Positions 34,811-44,537 are shown, counted from the first letter of the stretch. The stretch: DNA of 46,077 nucleotides from Novosphingobium sp. FSW06-99 (GCF_001519065.1 NZ_KQ954255.1:385811-431887), one strand, 5' to 3'. The notes: generated by a model not told the origin, from the sequence alone. Numbers and translations are program-made.

Positions 34811-35809
34811 TCATCCTGCCAGCGTGGCGATCCAGCAATCGAGCAGCGCCTTGGCCAGGCCCTTGTCGATCGCTTCGGCGGCTTCCTCGATGCCCGCGTG
34901 CCAGTCGGCTGCCTCGCCCGCAATCATCAGCGCAGCGGCGGCGTTGAACAGCACGGCGTCGCGATAGGGGCCGGGTTCGCCCAGCAGCAGGCGCCGCAAC
35001 GCCTCGGCATTGTAGGCTGCATCGCCGCCGCGCAGGGCATCGACCGGGACTGTCTTCAGCCCTGCATCGGCAGGCGTGATGCGGTGCATCAGCACCGTAT
35101 CACCGGCCACGTCGGCAATTTCATTGCCCCCGGCCAGGCTCAGTTCGTCAAGGCCTTCATCGCCCGACACCACAAATGCGCGCGTGGTGCCCAGCCGTCG
35201 CAGCGCCTCGCCAAAGATGGGCACATAGGCCGGCCGGGCAATGCCGACGAGCTGGCGCGTGACCCCCGCCGGATTGGCCAGCGGGCCCATCAGGTTGAAA
35301 ATCGTGCGGCGGCCAATGCTGCGGCGGATCGGCATGATCCGGCCCATCGCCGGGTGATGGCGCGCGGCAAACAGGAACGCGATGCCAAGGTCAGCCAGCG
35401 TTGCCTCGGCGGTTTGCGCAGCGCGGTCGAGATTGAGCCCAAGCGCTTCGAGCGTGTCCGCCGCGCCTGCCTTGGAACTGGCGGCGCGGTTGCCATGCTT
35501 GGCCACCGGCACGCCGCAGGCGGCGACCACCAGGCTGACCGCGGTTGAGACATTGAGCGTGTGGTGCCCGTCGCCGCCGGTGCCGCACACGTCGATGGCG
35601 TTGGCGGGCGCGGCGATCGGGATCATCCGTGCGCGCATCGCGCGCGCCGCGCCTGCAATCTCGGCGGCGGTTTCACCCCGGTCGGACAGCGCGATCAGGA
35701 ATTGGGCAATCGCCGCATCGGGCACATCGCCATCCAGGATTGCGCCGAACGCGGCCTGCGCGTCAGCTTCGCCCAGCGGCGTCGCATCGACGGCTGGCAG
35801 CGCGGTCAT
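34811..35809 (-). CDS. trpD: Anthranilate phosphoribosyltransferase
   Basis: TrpD joins anthranilate to PRPP. The 332-aa length is usual. The PRPP-binding loop [17 protein letters not shown] is clear, followed by [23 protein letters not shown] and [16 protein letters not shown] with the conserved Arg/Asn-Pro of the anthranilate site. Start [14 protein letters not shown]. Its start overlaps the trpG stop by four bases, and its stop is one base from trpC. Confidence 0.97.
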   Translation of the reverse strand: MTALPAVDATPLGEADAQAAFGAILDGDVPDAAIAQFLIALSDRGETAAEIAGAARAMRARMIPIAAPANAIDVCGTGGDGHHTLNVSTAVSLVVAACGVPVAKHGNRAASSKAGAADTLEALGLNLDRAAQTAEATLADLGIAFLFAARHHPAMGRIMPIRRSIGRRTIFNLMGPLANPAGVTRQLVGIARPAYVPIFGEALRRLGTTRAFVVSGDEGLDELSLAGGNEIADVAGDTVLMHRITPADAGLKTVPVDALRGGDAAYNAEALRRLLLGEPGPYRDAVLFNAAAALMIAGEAADWHAGIEEAAEAIDKGLAKALLDCWIATLAG

Positions 35810-36393
35810 GCCGCCAGATCGCGTGGACTGACCCCGCACAGGCGCAGGAAATTGGCGATCATCGCATGGCCGTGCTCGGTCGCGATCGATTCGGGATGGA
35901 ACTGCACGCCATGGATCGGTTTGGTGGCATGGCGAAATCCCATCACATGCCCGTCGTCCGACTCAGCATTGACCACCAGGTCATCGGGAATGTCGGTGAC
36001 GATCAGCGAGTGATAGCGTGTCGCGGTAAACGGCGAGGGCACCCCGGCAAACAGACCGGTGCCGTCATGCGTAACGGTGCTGGTCTTGCCATGCATCAGC
36101 CCGCCGCGTTGCACGGTGCCGCCGAAATGCTGCCCGATTGCCTGGTGCCCCAGGCATACGCCCAGCAGCGGCACCCCGGCATCCGCCGCCGCGCCGACCA
36201 GATCGAGGCTGATGCCCGCCTCGTTGGGGGTGCAGGGGCCCGGCGAAATCAGCAGCCCTTGCGCGCCCGAGGTGATCGCCTGACCCGCCGAAAGCGCGTC
36301 GTTGCGCACCACTTCGACTTCGGCGCCGAGTTCCATCAGATAATGGACCAGATTCCAGGTGAAGCTGTCGTAATTGTCGATAACGAGGATCAT
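35806..36393 (-). CDS. trpG: Anthranilate synthase component II (glutamine amidotransferase)
   Basis: TrpG supplies ammonia from glutamine to TrpE. A 195-aa class I amidotransferase. Start [19 protein letters not shown] is canonical. The catalytic triad is visible: Cys in [11 protein letters not shown], and His-x-Glu in GVQFHPES. The oxyanion strand is [16 protein letters not shown]. The stop overlaps the trpD start (ATGA), and it follows trpE by seven bases. It may also serve PabA function if no dedicated PabA exists; this cannot be told here. Confidence 0.96.
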   Translation of the reverse strand: MILVIDNYDSFTWNLVHYLMELGAEVEVVRNDALSAGQAITSGAQGLLISPGPCTPNEAGISLDLVGAAADAGVPLLGVCLGHQAIGQHFGGTVQRGGLMHGKTSTVTHDGTGLFAGVPSPFTATRYHSLIVTDIPDDLVVNAESDDGHVMGFRHATKPIHGVQFHPESIATEHGHAMIANFLRLCGVSPRDLAA

Positions 36394-36400
36394 GGCCTGC

Positions 36401-37936
36401 CTACTGCCCGAACTTTGCGTCGCTGGCCACCCGCATCGCTTCGCGCGCGGCCGCAAACAGCGCGCCCGATTTGGCCTCGCATTCGCGCTGTTCGTAGATC
36501 GGGTTGCTGTCGGCGACGATGCCGGCGCCCGCCTGAACATGCATCACCCCGTCCTTGAGCACGGCGGTGCGCAACACGATGCACGAATCGACTGACCCGT
36601 CGGGGGCGAAATAGCCGACCCCGCCCGCATAGGCGCCGCGCGTTTCAGGCTCCAGCTCGGCGATGATTTCGCACGCGCGCACTTTGGGCGCGCCGCTGAC
36701 GGTGCCCGCAGGAAACCCGGCGAACAGCGCATCGACCGATGATGCGCGCGCGGTGTCGAGCCGCCCGACCACGTTCGAGACGATGTGCATGACATGGCTA
36801 TAGCGTTCGACGGTATAGCTTTCGGTCACGCGTACGGTGCCCGCCTGCGCCACGCGGCCGACATCGTTGCGGCCCAGATCGAGCAGCATCAGGTGTTCGG
36901 CGCGTTCCTTGGGGTCGGCCAGCAGGCTGGCCTCGTTGGCGCGGTCTTCTTCGACGGTTTTCCCACGCGGCCGCGTCCCCGCAATCGGCCGGATGGTCAC
37001 TTCGCCATCGCGGATGCGCACCAGAATCTCGGGGCTCGACCCGATCAGTGCAAAACCGGGTAGATCGAGGAAATAGAGAAACGGCGAAGGGTTGATCCGC
37101 CGCAGCGAGCGATAGAGCGCCGAAGCCGGCAGCGGAAACGGCGTGGTAAAGCGCTGTGCCAGCACGACCTGAAAGATGTCGCCTGCGTAGATATAGTCCT
37201 GCGCACGCTCGACCATCGCGGCGTAGCGTTCGGGCGGCATCACCGGCGTGCGCACGGGCTCGACCGGCGTGGTCAGGCGTGGTTCGGCGGGCAGGGGGCC
37301 ATTCAGCCCGGCGAGCGCGGCATCGATGCGATCGCCCGCTGCGGCAATCGCGCGCGCGGGCGCCAGCGATGACGCCCAGATCGGCGCCACCGCCACCAGT
37401 TCGTCGCTCAACCGGTCGAACACCAGCAGCACGGTCGGGCGCACAAACAGCATGTCGGGCAGATCGAGCGCGGAATCGGGTGCGCGTGGCAGTTTTTCGA
37501 CCAGGCCGATCGTTTCATAGCCGAAATAACCGACCAGACAGGCCAGCACCGGCGGCAGCCCGGCGGGCACATCGATGCGGCATTCATCGACCAGTTTGCG
37601 CAAGGCATCCAGACTGTTGCCCGGCAGCGTGGCAAAGTTGTCCTGATCGGTGGCCCAACCCCGGTTGATTTCCGCCACCGCGCCGCGCGCGCGGAACACC
37701 AGATCGGGGGCGATGCCCAACAGGCTGTAGCGTCCGCGCACTTCGCCGCCCTGCACCGATTCGAGCAGGAAATCGCCCCGGCCTTCGCGCATCAGTTTCA
37801 GCGCGGCACCCACCGGGGTTTCGGTATCGGCAATCAGCCGCCGCCAGACCAGCGCGGGACGGCCCGCCTCGAGCGCGATGCGGGCCGCGGCGGCGTTGTC
37901 GGGCGCCGCTGCATCGAGCCCGGGCGCGGTGGTCAT
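36401..37936 (-). CDS. trpE: Anthranilate synthase component I
   Basis: TrpE converts chorismate to anthranilate using TrpG-derived ammonia. 511 aa. The feedback-inhibition motif LLES is present near residue 59 ([21 protein letters not shown]), so tryptophan inhibition is likely. Catalytic signatures include [54 protein letters not shown], and [18 protein letters not shown]. Start [12 protein letters not shown] overlaps the stop of the upstream foldase gene by four bases, so trp transcription probably originates at or before ppiD. Confidence 0.97.
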   Translation of the reverse strand: MTTAPGLDAAAPDNAAAARIALEAGRPALVWRRLIADTETPVGAALKLMREGRGDFLLESVQGGEVRGRYSLLGIAPDLVFRARGAVAEINRGWATDQDNFATLPGNSLDALRKLVDECRIDVPAGLPPVLACLVGYFGYETIGLVEKLPRAPDSALDLPDMLFVRPTVLLVFDRLSDELVAVAPIWASSLAPARAIAAAGDRIDAALAGLNGPLPAEPRLTTPVEPVRTPVMPPERYAAMVERAQDYIYAGDIFQVVLAQRFTTPFPLPASALYRSLRRINPSPFLYFLDLPGFALIGSSPEILVRIRDGEVTIRPIAGTRPRGKTVEEDRANEASLLADPKERAEHLMLLDLGRNDVGRVAQAGTVRVTESYTVERYSHVMHIVSNVVGRLDTARASSVDALFAGFPAGTVSGAPKVRACEIIAELEPETRGAYAGGVGYFAPDGSVDSCIVLRTAVLKDGVMHVQAGAGIVADSNPIYEQRECEAKSGALFAAAREAMRVASDAKFGQ

Positions 37937-39870
37937 TGCCCGGTGCCCGCCAACTGGGTCTGCACCGTGGCAATCGCGGTCGGATTGCGCTTGGCGCCGA
38001 TCTCGTGCGTGATTGCGGTGCGCAATTGCTCTTCGTACTCGCGCCCAGTGGCCTTGCCCAGATCGCCCGCCGCCTGCGCGACGGCGGGATCGTTGGGCGC
38101 AACTTTGCCGGGCTCGACCGTGTCGAGCTGAACCACGACCCAACCGGCCTGACCCGGCGCGGCCAGTTTCTTGACCGAGCCCTTGGCCATCGAGAACATC
38201 AGCGCCAGCGGAGCGGGGACACGGCCCTGCATCTGCGCCAGTTGTGCACGCGTGGCCGCAATCGGGTTGACCGGGGGCAGCGCCACGCCCAGCGATTTCG
38301 CCGCATCGCCGAGCGAGGTGTTTTTGGCCAGCGCGGCCAGCACTTTGTCGGCGGCGGCCTGGGCGGCGGTGTCACCTTGTTGGCGCGCCCAGTCGGCGGC
38401 GACTTGCGCCTTCACATCGCCCAGCGGGGCCGGGGCGGCAGGCGTGATGGTACCCACGTCATAGACCGCGACGCGCAGCCCGCCGGGCAGGCCGGCAATC
38501 TGCGGCTGGCCTTCGCGCTCCATCGAGAACGCGGTCTGCAGGAGGGGCTGCACGTCGGCGGGGGCCTTGGTGTCGGGTTTGCCCGCCACGGTGCCATCGG
38601 CCAGCAGCGGATCAGTGGTGATCACGGTCAGGCCATACGTCTTGGCGACGTCGGGCAGGCTGGTGCCGTTTTCGACTTTTTCGCCGATCCGCGTGGCAAG
38701 GTCGGTCAGCGCCGCCTTGCGCTTGTCGGCGGTCAGCGCGGCGACGATTTCTGGGCGCGCCTGATCGAGCGTCTTGCCCTGCTTTTTCTTCACGTCATCG
38801 ACGCGCGCGACAACCCAGCCCAGCGCGCCCTTGGCAGGGGCGATGGTCTTGCCGGTGGGGGCGGCGAACACCGCATCGGCCACGGCTTTCGAACCATCGG
38901 CGGCAAGCTGGCCTTGCGTGCGGTCGGCAATCTTGGCCGGCGCCAGGCCCTTGGCAGTGGCCGCCGCCTCGATCGACTTGCCCCCGGCCACTTCGGCCGC
39001 AAACGCCTTGGCCGCGGCCTCGGTCGGCAGGATGACTTGCGTGATCGAGCGGGTTTCGCCCGAGGCATAAAGGTCGGCATTGGCCTGATAGCGCTTGCGG
39101 ATATCGGCCTCGGCCACCGGCGGCACGTTCTTCAGCGCGCTGTCATCGATCACCGCATAGCGGATGGTGCGGCGTTCGGGCCGCTGATAGCGCACGATGT
39201 TCGCCTTGTAGAAATCGGCGACTTGCTGGTCACTGGCCGCAGCCTTGGGGGCAAACGCCTGAGAGGGCAGGAACAGCAGGTTACCGGTGCGCTTTTCGAG
39301 CACCAGCGCGGCATAGACCTGGGTGACCGTAGCGGGCATCGTGGCGCCTTCGGCGGCGCCCGAATAGACCAGCTTGCTCATCAGGCCCTTGCCGATGTCG
39401 TCGCGCACCAGTTGATCGGTCAGCCCGCGCTGCGCCAGCAACTGTTTGTAGGCATCCTGGCTGAACTTGCCGTCGGCGCCCTGGAATGCGGGCAGCTTGG
39501 CAATTTCGCTGTCGATCAGCCGGTCGCTGACGGCGATGCCGTATTTGCGGCCCCATTCCCAGGTGGCGGCACGATCGATCAGCCCGGTCAGGATTTCCTC
39601 CAGCGCGCCCTGGCCAAGGAAGTCCTTGATGCTCAGCGTGGGGGTGCGCTGCCGTTCGCTGTCGTATGACGTGCGGATCGTCTTTTCCAGTTCGCCCGTG
39701 GTGATCCGTGCCCCGCCGACGCTGGCCACGTTTTCGCCACCGAGCAGGCTGCCGGTGCGCATGCCGCCGACATCGGCGCCGGCAAAGGCCAGCACGATCA
39801 GGATCAGAAAGACAAGGCCGACCACCGCGCCAATGCGGGATCTGGTAAGGGCACGAAAAAAGTCGAGCAT
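37933..39870 (-). CDS. Periplasmic peptidyl-prolyl isomerase/foldase PpiD-like
   Basis: A PpiD-type membrane-anchored folding factor of 645 aa. It starts MLDFFRALTRSRIGAVVGL with one N-terminal transmembrane helix (VVGLVFLILIVLAFAGA, about 16-32), then a SurA-N-like chaperone region (VASVGGARITTGELEKTIR; FLGQGALEEILTGLIDRA). A parvulin (PPIC) region follows mid-protein (RSITQVILPTEAAAKAFAAEV; GALGWVVARVDDVKKKQG). It acts on outer-membrane and periplasmic proteins emerging from Sec. It is coupled to trpE through an ATGA overlap, a linkage common in this lineage, and divergent from tpiA. Confidence 0.9.
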   Translation of the reverse strand: MLDFFRALTRSRIGAVVGLVFLILIVLAFAGADVGGMRTGSLLGGENVASVGGARITTGELEKTIRTSYDSERQRTPTLSIKDFLGQGALEEILTGLIDRAATWEWGRKYGIAVSDRLIDSEIAKLPAFQGADGKFSQDAYKQLLAQRGLTDQLVRDDIGKGLMSKLVYSGAAEGATMPATVTQVYAALVLEKRTGNLLFLPSQAFAPKAAASDQQVADFYKANIVRYQRPERRTIRYAVIDDSALKNVPPVAEADIRKRYQANADLYASGETRSITQVILPTEAAAKAFAAEVAGGKSIEAAATAKGLAPAKIADRTQGQLAADGSKAVADAVFAAPTGKTIAPAKGALGWVVARVDDVKKKQGKTLDQARPEIVAALTADKRKAALTDLATRIGEKVENGTSLPDVAKTYGLTVITTDPLLADGTVAGKPDTKAPADVQPLLQTAFSMEREGQPQIAGLPGGLRVAVYDVGTITPAAPAPLGDVKAQVAADWARQQGDTAAQAAADKVLAALAKNTSLGDAAKSLGVALPPVNPIAATRAQLAQMQGRVPAPLALMFSMAKGSVKKLAAPGQAGWVVVQLDTVEPGKVAPNDPAVAQAAGDLGKATGREYEEQLRTAITHEIGAKRNPTAIATVQTQLAGTGQ

Positions 39871-40089
39871 GACAGCCGATCGTTAAGCAGGAACAATGCC
39901 GGCTGCCTTAGTCACTGGTTTTCGGTTCGCCAAGCCGCGAATTGCGGGTTCTGCCACCCTGGACAAAATCCACAGCCACGCGTTTTGCATTCGCAGCGCG
40001 CATTTGGTAGCCGCGTTGGACCCCCCGAGTCCGGACGCCTGTGCAACGCAGGCATTCCGGCCCCTGCAAAGAAGGCAAGTTTACCCGCC

Positions 40090-40860
40090 ATGGTGCATCG
40101 TCCTTATATAGTCGGCAACTGGAAGATGAACGGCAGCCGGGCCCTGCTGGCCGAGGCGCGCGCCATCGACCGGGGCGCGGCGCGGTACAAGGATGTGGCG
40201 GTTGCGCTGGCACCGCCGTTTCCGCTGATCGGGCTGTTGCGGGATGAAGTGTCGGCGATCGGCGTGGGCGGGCAGGATTGCCACACCGCGCCAAAGGGCG
40301 CGCATACCGGTGATGTTTCGGCGGCCATGCTGGCCGATATCGGTGCCGATTTCGTGATTGTCGGCCACAGCGAGCGGCGCCGTGATCATGGCGAAACCGA
40401 TGCGCTGGTGCAGGCCAAGGCCGAGGCCGCGCTGGCGGCCGGGCTGGGGGTGATCGTGTGTGTGGGCGAAACGCTCGACGAACGCGATGCCGGACATGCC
40501 GAAGCGGTGGTCACGCGCCAGGTCGATGCCTCTCTGCCGACAGGCGATGGCGTTGCCGAGGCGGCCACGCTGGGGCGCCTGTCAGTCGCTTATGAGCCGG
40601 TCTGGGCGATCGGTACCGGGCGTGTGGCGGCGGTCGAGGATGTCGTGGCGATCCACGCGGTGATTGCCGCGCGGCTGACGGCACGGTTTGGTGATGCAGG
40701 TGCCAAAGTGCGCATTCTCTATGGCGGATCGGTCAATGGTGAAAACGCCGCCGCGCTGCTGGCGGCGCCGGGGGTCAGCGGCGCGCTGGTCGGCGGGGCC
40801 AGCCTGACCGCCGATGCCTTTTTGCCGATCGTGGCGGCGGCCGGCACGGGCGAGCTGTAG
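40090..40860 (+). CDS. tpiA: Triosephosphate isomerase
   Basis: TpiA interconverts dihydroxyacetone phosphate and glyceraldehyde 3-phosphate. A 256-aa TIM barrel with all catalytic residues: Asn10 and Lys12 (GNWKMNG), His93 (IVGHSERR) and Glu169 in AYEPVWAIGTG, plus the phosphate loop ILYGGSVNGENA. ATG 40090 (MVHRPYIVGNWK) is the natural start; the longer frame is upstream non-coding DNA. It is followed by secG and pyrG on the same strand, a conserved alphaproteobacterial order. Confidence 0.97.
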   Translation: MVHRPYIVGNWKMNGSRALLAEARAIDRGAARYKDVAVALAPPFPLIGLLRDEVSAIGVGGQDCHTAPKGAHTGDVSAAMLADIGADFVIVGHSERRRDHGETDALVQAKAEAALAAGLGVIVCVGETLDERDAGHAEAVVTRQVDASLPTGDGVAEAATLGRLSVAYEPVWAIGTGRVAAVEDVVAIHAVIAARLTARFGDAGAKVRILYGGSVNGENAAALLAAPGVSGALVGGASLTADAFLPIVAAAGTGEL

Positions 40861-40923
40861 GGTGGGCTTGCGCTCGGGTCTGCCCGCGCCTAAGTGCGCG
40901 TTATTCCATTCAGGCGAGTAGCC

Positions 40924-41322
40924 ATGACGATTTTTATCTTTCTTACCGTGGTGCAGGCGATTGTCGCCGCGCTGCTGGTCACGATCATTCTGATGCAGAA
41001 ATCCGAAGGCGGGGGGCTCGGCACCACCAGCGGCCCGGCAGGTTTCATGTCGGCACGCGGAGCGGCCGATTTCATGACCCGCGCGACCAGCGTGCTGGCG
41101 ACCGCGTTCGTGGTGCTGTCGGTGATCCTGGCGGCGCTGGCGGTCAAGACCACCGCGACTCGCAATATCGATACCTCGCTGGTGCGCACGGTGCCGGTGG
41201 CGCCCGCCGATCCGCTGGCGCCGCCGCCTGCTGTCGCTCCGTCGGCGGCTCCTTCGGCGCCCGCTACTCCTGCGGTAAAGCCGCTTCCGGCCGATCCGCT
41301 GTCGGGCGCCGCGAAGCAGTAA
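40924..41322 (+). CDS. secG: Preprotein translocase subunit SecG
   Basis: The small membrane subunit of the SecYEG translocon. 132 aa starting MTIFIFLTVVQAIVAALLVTIILMQ (TM1), the conserved loop KSEGGGLGTTSG, and TM2 (VLATAFVVLSVILAALAV). It ends in a long Pro/Ala-rich cytoplasmic or periplasmic tail, common in alphaproteobacterial SecG. ATG 40924 is preferred to a GTG ten codons upstream because the second gives an odd charged N-terminus; GGCGAG precedes it. A terminator follows. Confidence 0.92.
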   Translation: MTIFIFLTVVQAIVAALLVTIILMQKSEGGGLGTTSGPAGFMSARGAADFMTRATSVLATAFVVLSVILAALAVKTTATRNIDTSLVRTVPVAPADPLAPPPAVAPSAAPSAPATPAVKPLPADPLSGAAKQ

Positions 41323-41328
41323 CATGAT

Positions 41329-41375
41329 CCCGGCATCAGCTCCCCGGCGCAAAACGGGGGGCTGGCCGGTTTTTT
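41329..41375 (+). terminator. Rho-independent terminator after secG
   Basis: An interrupted stem (CCGGC...AGCTCCCC with GGGGGGCT..GCCGG type pairing) around GGCGCAAAA is followed by TTTTTT (41370-41375). It ends the tpiA-secG transcript before pyrG. Confidence 0.75.
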
Positions 41376-41526
41376 CCAGCGTTGAAAAAGGTCATGGCCA
41401 CGACCTGCCTGTGCGGCGGGGCGGGGCCGTGCTTTTTTCGTGATGCACGGTTCTTGTGGATTGCCCGCAAATATCCCCGGCAACCGCTTGCGCGTGTCCA
41501 ACTTCTGACGGTAAGGCTTTACTCCC

Positions 41527-43158
41527 ATGGCGCGGTACATTTTCATCACCGGCGGCGTGGTCTCCTCGCTCGGCAAGGGTCTTATGGCGGCAAGCCTCGC
41601 GGCGCTGCTGCAGGCGCGCGGCTATCGCGTGCGCATCCGCAAATTCGACCCTTATCTCAACGTCGATCCGGGCACGATGAGCCCCTATCAGCACGGCGAA
41701 GTCTATGTGACCGACGACGGGGCCGAAACCGATCTCGATCTGGGCCACTATGAACGCTTTACCGGGGTCTCGGCGCGGCAGGCCGACAACATCACCTCGG
41801 GGCGTATTTATCGCGATATCATTGCGCGCGAACGACGCGGCGACTATCTGGGCGCGACGGTGCAGGTGATCCCGCACGTGACCGACGCGATCAAGGAATT
41901 CGCACAGGCAGAAACCGACGATCTGGATTTCGTGCTGTGCGAAATCGGCGGCACGGTCGGCGATATCGAAGGGCTGCCGTTCATCGAGGCGCTGCGTCAG
42001 TTGCACAACGAGCTTCAGCGCGAACAGAGCTGCTTTGTCCATGTGACGCTGGTGCCCTATATCGCGGCGGCGGGCGAATTGAAGACCAAGCCGACCCAGC
42101 ATTCGGTGCGCGAACTGACCGGGCTGGGCATTCAGCCCGACATCCTGCTGTGCCGTTGCGAAAAGCCGTTGCCCGAAAACGAACGCGCCAAGATCGCGCA
42201 GTTCTGCAATGTGCGCAAATCGGCGGTGATCCCCGCGCTCGATGCGTCGAGCATCTATTCAGTGCCGTTGCAGTACCATGCCGAAGGGCTGGACAACGAA
42301 GTGCTGCGCCATTTCGGGCTGACCGCGCCCGAACCCGAACTGTCGCGCTGGCAGGATGTGGTCGACCGTTTCCACAACCCCGAAGGCGAAGTGACGATCG
42401 GCGTGGTGGGCAAATATGTCGGCCTGCCCGATGCCTACAAATCGTTGAACGAGGCGCTGGTCCATGGCGGGCTGGCCAACCGGGTCAAAGTGCATATCCG
42501 CTGGCTCGATGCCGAACTGTTCGAACAGGGTGACGAGGAAATCGCCGCCAGGCTGGAACCGATGCACGGCATTCTGGTGCCCGGCGGGTTCGGCGAACGC
42601 GGCACCGAAGGCAAGATCGCCTCGGTGCGGTTTGCCCGCGAACGCCGCGTGCCGTTTTTCGGAATTTGCCTTGGCATGCAGATGGCCTGTGTCGAGGGTG
42701 CGCGCAACACCGCCGGGATCGCCGCGGCCGGATCGACCGAGTTCGGCCCGGTCGACGAACCGGTGGTGGGCATCATCACCGAATGGATGACCCCCGAAGG
42801 CCTGGAAACCCGCGCCGAAGGCGGCGATCTGGGCGGCACGATGCGGCTGGGTGCCTATCCGGCACGGCTGGACGGCAACAGCCACGTTGCTGCGATCTAT
42901 GGCGCAACCACGATCAGCGAACGCCATCGCCACCGCTATGAAGTCAACGCCGCCTATCGCGACCGGCTGGAAGCGGGCGGGCTGGTCTTTTCGGGCATGT
43001 CGCCCGACGGTCTGCTGCCCGAAATCGTCGAGCGGCCCGATCACCCATGGTTTGTCGGCGTGCAGTTCCACCCCGAACTCAAGAGCCGCCCGCTCGACCC
43101 ACACCCCCTGTTCCGCGATTTCATCGCCGCAGCGGTGAAACAGGCCCGGCTGGTCTGA
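41527..43158 (+). CDS. pyrG: CTP synthase
   Basis: PyrG aminates UTP to CTP using glutamine and ATP. The 543-aa length is canonical. The N-terminal synthase domain starts [19 protein letters not shown] (P-loop) and includes [20 protein letters not shown] and ICEIGG-like [13 protein letters not shown]. The C-terminal class I amidotransferase domain has the nucleophile Cys in [11 protein letters not shown] and HPE in [13 protein letters not shown]. Its own promoter region is likely within the 150 bases after the secG terminator. Confidence 0.98.
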   Translation: MARYIFITGGVVSSLGKGLMAASLAALLQARGYRVRIRKFDPYLNVDPGTMSPYQHGEVYVTDDGAETDLDLGHYERFTGVSARQADNITSGRIYRDIIARERRGDYLGATVQVIPHVTDAIKEFAQAETDDLDFVLCEIGGTVGDIEGLPFIEALRQLHNELQREQSCFVHVTLVPYIAAAGELKTKPTQHSVRELTGLGIQPDILLCRCEKPLPENERAKIAQFCNVRKSAVIPALDASSIYSVPLQYHAEGLDNEVLRHFGLTAPEPELSRWQDVVDRFHNPEGEVTIGVVGKYVGLPDAYKSLNEALVHGGLANRVKVHIRWLDAELFEQGDEEIAARLEPMHGILVPGGFGERGTEGKIASVRFARERRVPFFGICLGMQMACVEGARNTAGIAAAGSTEFGPVDEPVVGIITEWMTPEGLETRAEGGDLGGTMRLGAYPARLDGNSHVAAIYGATTISERHRHRYEVNAAYRDRLEAGGLVFSGMSPDGLLPEIVERPDHPWFVGVQFHPELKSRPLDPHPLFRDFIAAAVKQARLV

Positions 43159-43166
43159 TATTTTAT

Positions 43167-43200
43167 TCCCTCGTCATTCCAGCGAACGCTGGAATCCAGT
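43167..43200 (+). repeat. Left inverted repeat framing GIY-YIG gene
   Basis: 34 bases, a perfect reverse complement of 43521-43554. It contains the palindrome ATTCCAGCG-AA-CGCTGGAAT. It begins eight bases after the pyrG stop and so may double as a transcript-end hairpin. Confidence 0.9.
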
Positions 43201-43212
43201 AGCAACTTTGCA

Positions 43213-43557
43213 ATGGCAAGGAACATTGCACCGGCGGTCTACCTGATGGCGTCCAAGCGCAATGGCACGCTATACATCGGCGTAACGTCAAACCTGCTCC
43301 AGCGGGTTGCTCAACATCGCGCTGGCACGTTCGGCGGCTTTTCTGCCGCGCATGATGTGAAATCTCTGGTCTGGTTTGAATCTCATCCGACGATGGAATC
43401 TGCCATTTTGCGGGAAAAGCGCCTGAAGGCCTGGAAGCGGGGTTGGAAACTCGACCTGATTGAATCCGCCAATCCGGATTGGCGCGACCTTGCGATCGAT
43501 TACGGCTTTGAACCGTTGCAACTGGATTCCAGCGTTCGCTGGAATGACGAGGGATAG
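43213..43557 (+). CDS. GIY-YIG nuclease-family protein
   Basis: A 114-aa single-domain GIY-YIG protein of the small COG2827/YhbQ-like group. The signature reads AVYLMASKRNGTLYIG (the first Gly is Ala here, the second motif YIG is intact). It is followed by the Arg helix TSNLLQRVAQHRAG, a conserved Glu in ESAILREKRLKAWKR, and NPDWRD. The C-terminal residues LDSSVRWNDEG are encoded by the right inverted repeat, so the gene ends inside the repeat. GGCAAG-type ribosome-binding sequence is weak. Flanking perfect 34-bp inverted repeats suggest that gene and repeats move or spread together. The nuclease substrate is unknown. Confidence 0.85.
   Translation: MARNIAPAVYLMASKRNGTLYIGVTSNLLQRVAQHRAGTFGGFSAAHDVKSLVWFESHPTMESAILREKRLKAWKRGWKLDLIESANPDWRDLAIDYGFEPLQLDSSVRWNDEG
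43521..43554 (-). repeat. Right inverted repeat framing GIY-YIG gene
   Basis: 34 bases, identical in reverse complement to 43167-43200 (34 of 34). It includes the codons for the last residues of the GIY-YIG protein; the TAG stop begins at the following base. Confidence 0.9.
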
Positions 43558-43585
43558 CTTCGTTCGATCCGCTGCGTGGTTCGGC

Positions 43586-43615
43586 AAAAAGGGCGGGCCG
43601 TTGCCGACCCGCCCC
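43586..43615 (-). terminator. Rho-independent terminator of hsp20
   Basis: On the minus strand, GGGGCGGGTCGG and the complementary CCGCCC arm are followed by CCCTTTTTG. The stem GGGCGGG/CCCGCCC lies directly before five T residues (AAAAA at 43586-43590 on the plus strand). Confidence 0.8.
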
Positions 43616-43638
43616 ACATCGTTACCAGTTGGCCGCAA

Positions 43639-44106
43639 TCAGGCCGCTGCGCTCGATCCGCCGTCGATCACCGACAGCGGTGTTTGCGCGCCGATCAGCA
43701 CTTTCTTGGGCTTCATCGCTTCGGGCACTTCGCGCACCAGATCGATGGTCAGCAGGCCATCGGCCAGGTCGGCGTTGTCCACGCGCACATAATCGGCCAG
43801 TTCGAACCGCCGTTCAAAGCCGCGATTGGCAATGCCGACGTGCAGGAACTGCCGTGCGTCGGGCTCCACATCGGACTTGTGGCCCTTTACCACCAGCAGG
43901 TTCTGCTGGGCGGTGATGTCAAGCTCCTCGGGCTTGAACCCGGCTACGGCGAGCGTGATACGGTACTGGTCATCGCCGCGACGTTCGATGTTGAACGGGG
44001 GGTAATTGTCCCCGGTCTGGGCACGGGCCTGCCGTTCGAGCAGATCGAACAGGCGGTCGAAACCCACGGTGGTCCGGCGATAGGGGGTAAAGTCAAAACG
44101 GTTCAT
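43639..44106 (-). CDS. Small heat shock protein, Hsp20/IbpA family
   Basis: A 155-aa ATP-independent holdase with the alpha-crystallin domain. N-terminus MNRFDFTPYRRTTVGFDRLFDLLE is typical of class A alphaproteobacterial IbpA-like proteins. The core includes PPFNIERRGDDQYRITLAVAGFKPEELDI and FERRFELADYVRVDNADLADGLLTIDLVREVPE. The C-terminal IxI motif is not obvious (KKVLIGAQ may substitute). The start has AGAGGA seven bases upstream. The leader carries a sigma-32-like -35 and a possible ROSE-type thermometer, consistent with heat-induced expression. Confidence 0.93.
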   Translation of the reverse strand: MNRFDFTPYRRTTVGFDRLFDLLERQARAQTGDNYPPFNIERRGDDQYRITLAVAGFKPEELDITAQQNLLVVKGHKSDVEPDARQFLHVGIANRGFERRFELADYVRVDNADLADGLLTIDLVREVPEAMKPKKVLIGAQTPLSVIDGGSSAAA

Positions 44107-44250
44107 CGCACAATCCTCTTGCTGAGCAATTTGCACATGACCCGGTGCGAACCCTTGAAAGGCGTCCGAACGGGCCGATCTAAGGAACGGTGCCCGGCTT
44201 GCGGCGCATCGTTCGATCCGTCATGTGTGGTGGATGATCCCGATTTCAAG
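44107..44250 (-). promoter_or_regulatory. Heat-shock promoter and possible ROSE thermometer of hsp20
   Basis: A perfect sigma-32 -35 box CTTGAAA lies at 44244-44250 (minus) with a partial -10 (ACACATGA) 15 bases on. This would give a leader of about 110 nt. Close to the ATG the leader has TTGCT followed within a few bases by AAGAGGAT. Alphaproteobacterial ROSE elements have a U-U-G-C-U segment pairing with the ribosome-binding site in their last hairpin. Leader length, position and gene type fit. The structure itself was not computed. Confidence 0.5.
44154..44181 (+). promoter_or_regulatory. Sigma-32-like promoter facing grxC
   Basis: CTTGAAA (44154-44160), 13-bp spacer, then GCCGATCT (44174-44181), close to the heat-shock consensus CTTGAAA/CCCCATNT. 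Transcription would start near 44190, about 70 bases before grxC. It overlaps the hsp20 leader on the other strand. Confidence 0.5.
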
Positions 44251-44258
44251 AGGCCAAG

Positions 44259-44537
44259 ATGCGTGAACCTGCTGCCCCGACCCCGCGCGTGGAAATCTAC
44301 ACCAAGTGGGGGTGCCCCTATTGCTATCGCGCCATGGCGCTGTTGCAGGAAAAAGGCGTCGCGCCGGTGGAATACGACATCACCATGGGCGGGCCGAAGC
44401 GCGCCGAAATGCTGGAACGCGCGCCCGGCAGCATGACCGTGCCGCAGATCTTCATCGACGGCCGGCATATCGGCGGGTGCGACGATCTGATGGCGCTCGA
44501 TCGCCAGGGCGGGCTCGATCCGTTGCTGGCGGCATGA
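44259..44537 (+). CDS. grxC: Glutaredoxin 3
   Basis: A dithiol glutaredoxin of 92 aa, reducing disulfides with glutathione. The active site is C19-P-Y-C22 in YTKWGCPYCYRA. The GSH-binding TVPQIFIDG (cis-Pro loop) and GGCDDLMALD are intact; this matches the GrxC family. It overlaps the next gene by four bases (ATGA), forming an operon with a nitrilase-family gene and a DUF1178 gene. Confidence 0.95.
   Translation: MREPAAPTPRVEIYTKWGCPYCYRAMALLQEKGVAPVEYDITMGGPKRAEMLERAPGSMTVPQIFIDGRHIGGCDDLMALDRQGGLDPLLAA

Noticed and set aside
36394..38000. Search for a trp leader peptide or attenuator before trpE
   Set aside because: trpE overlaps the ppiD stop by four bases, so there is no leader space. 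No Trp-rich short ORF was seen.
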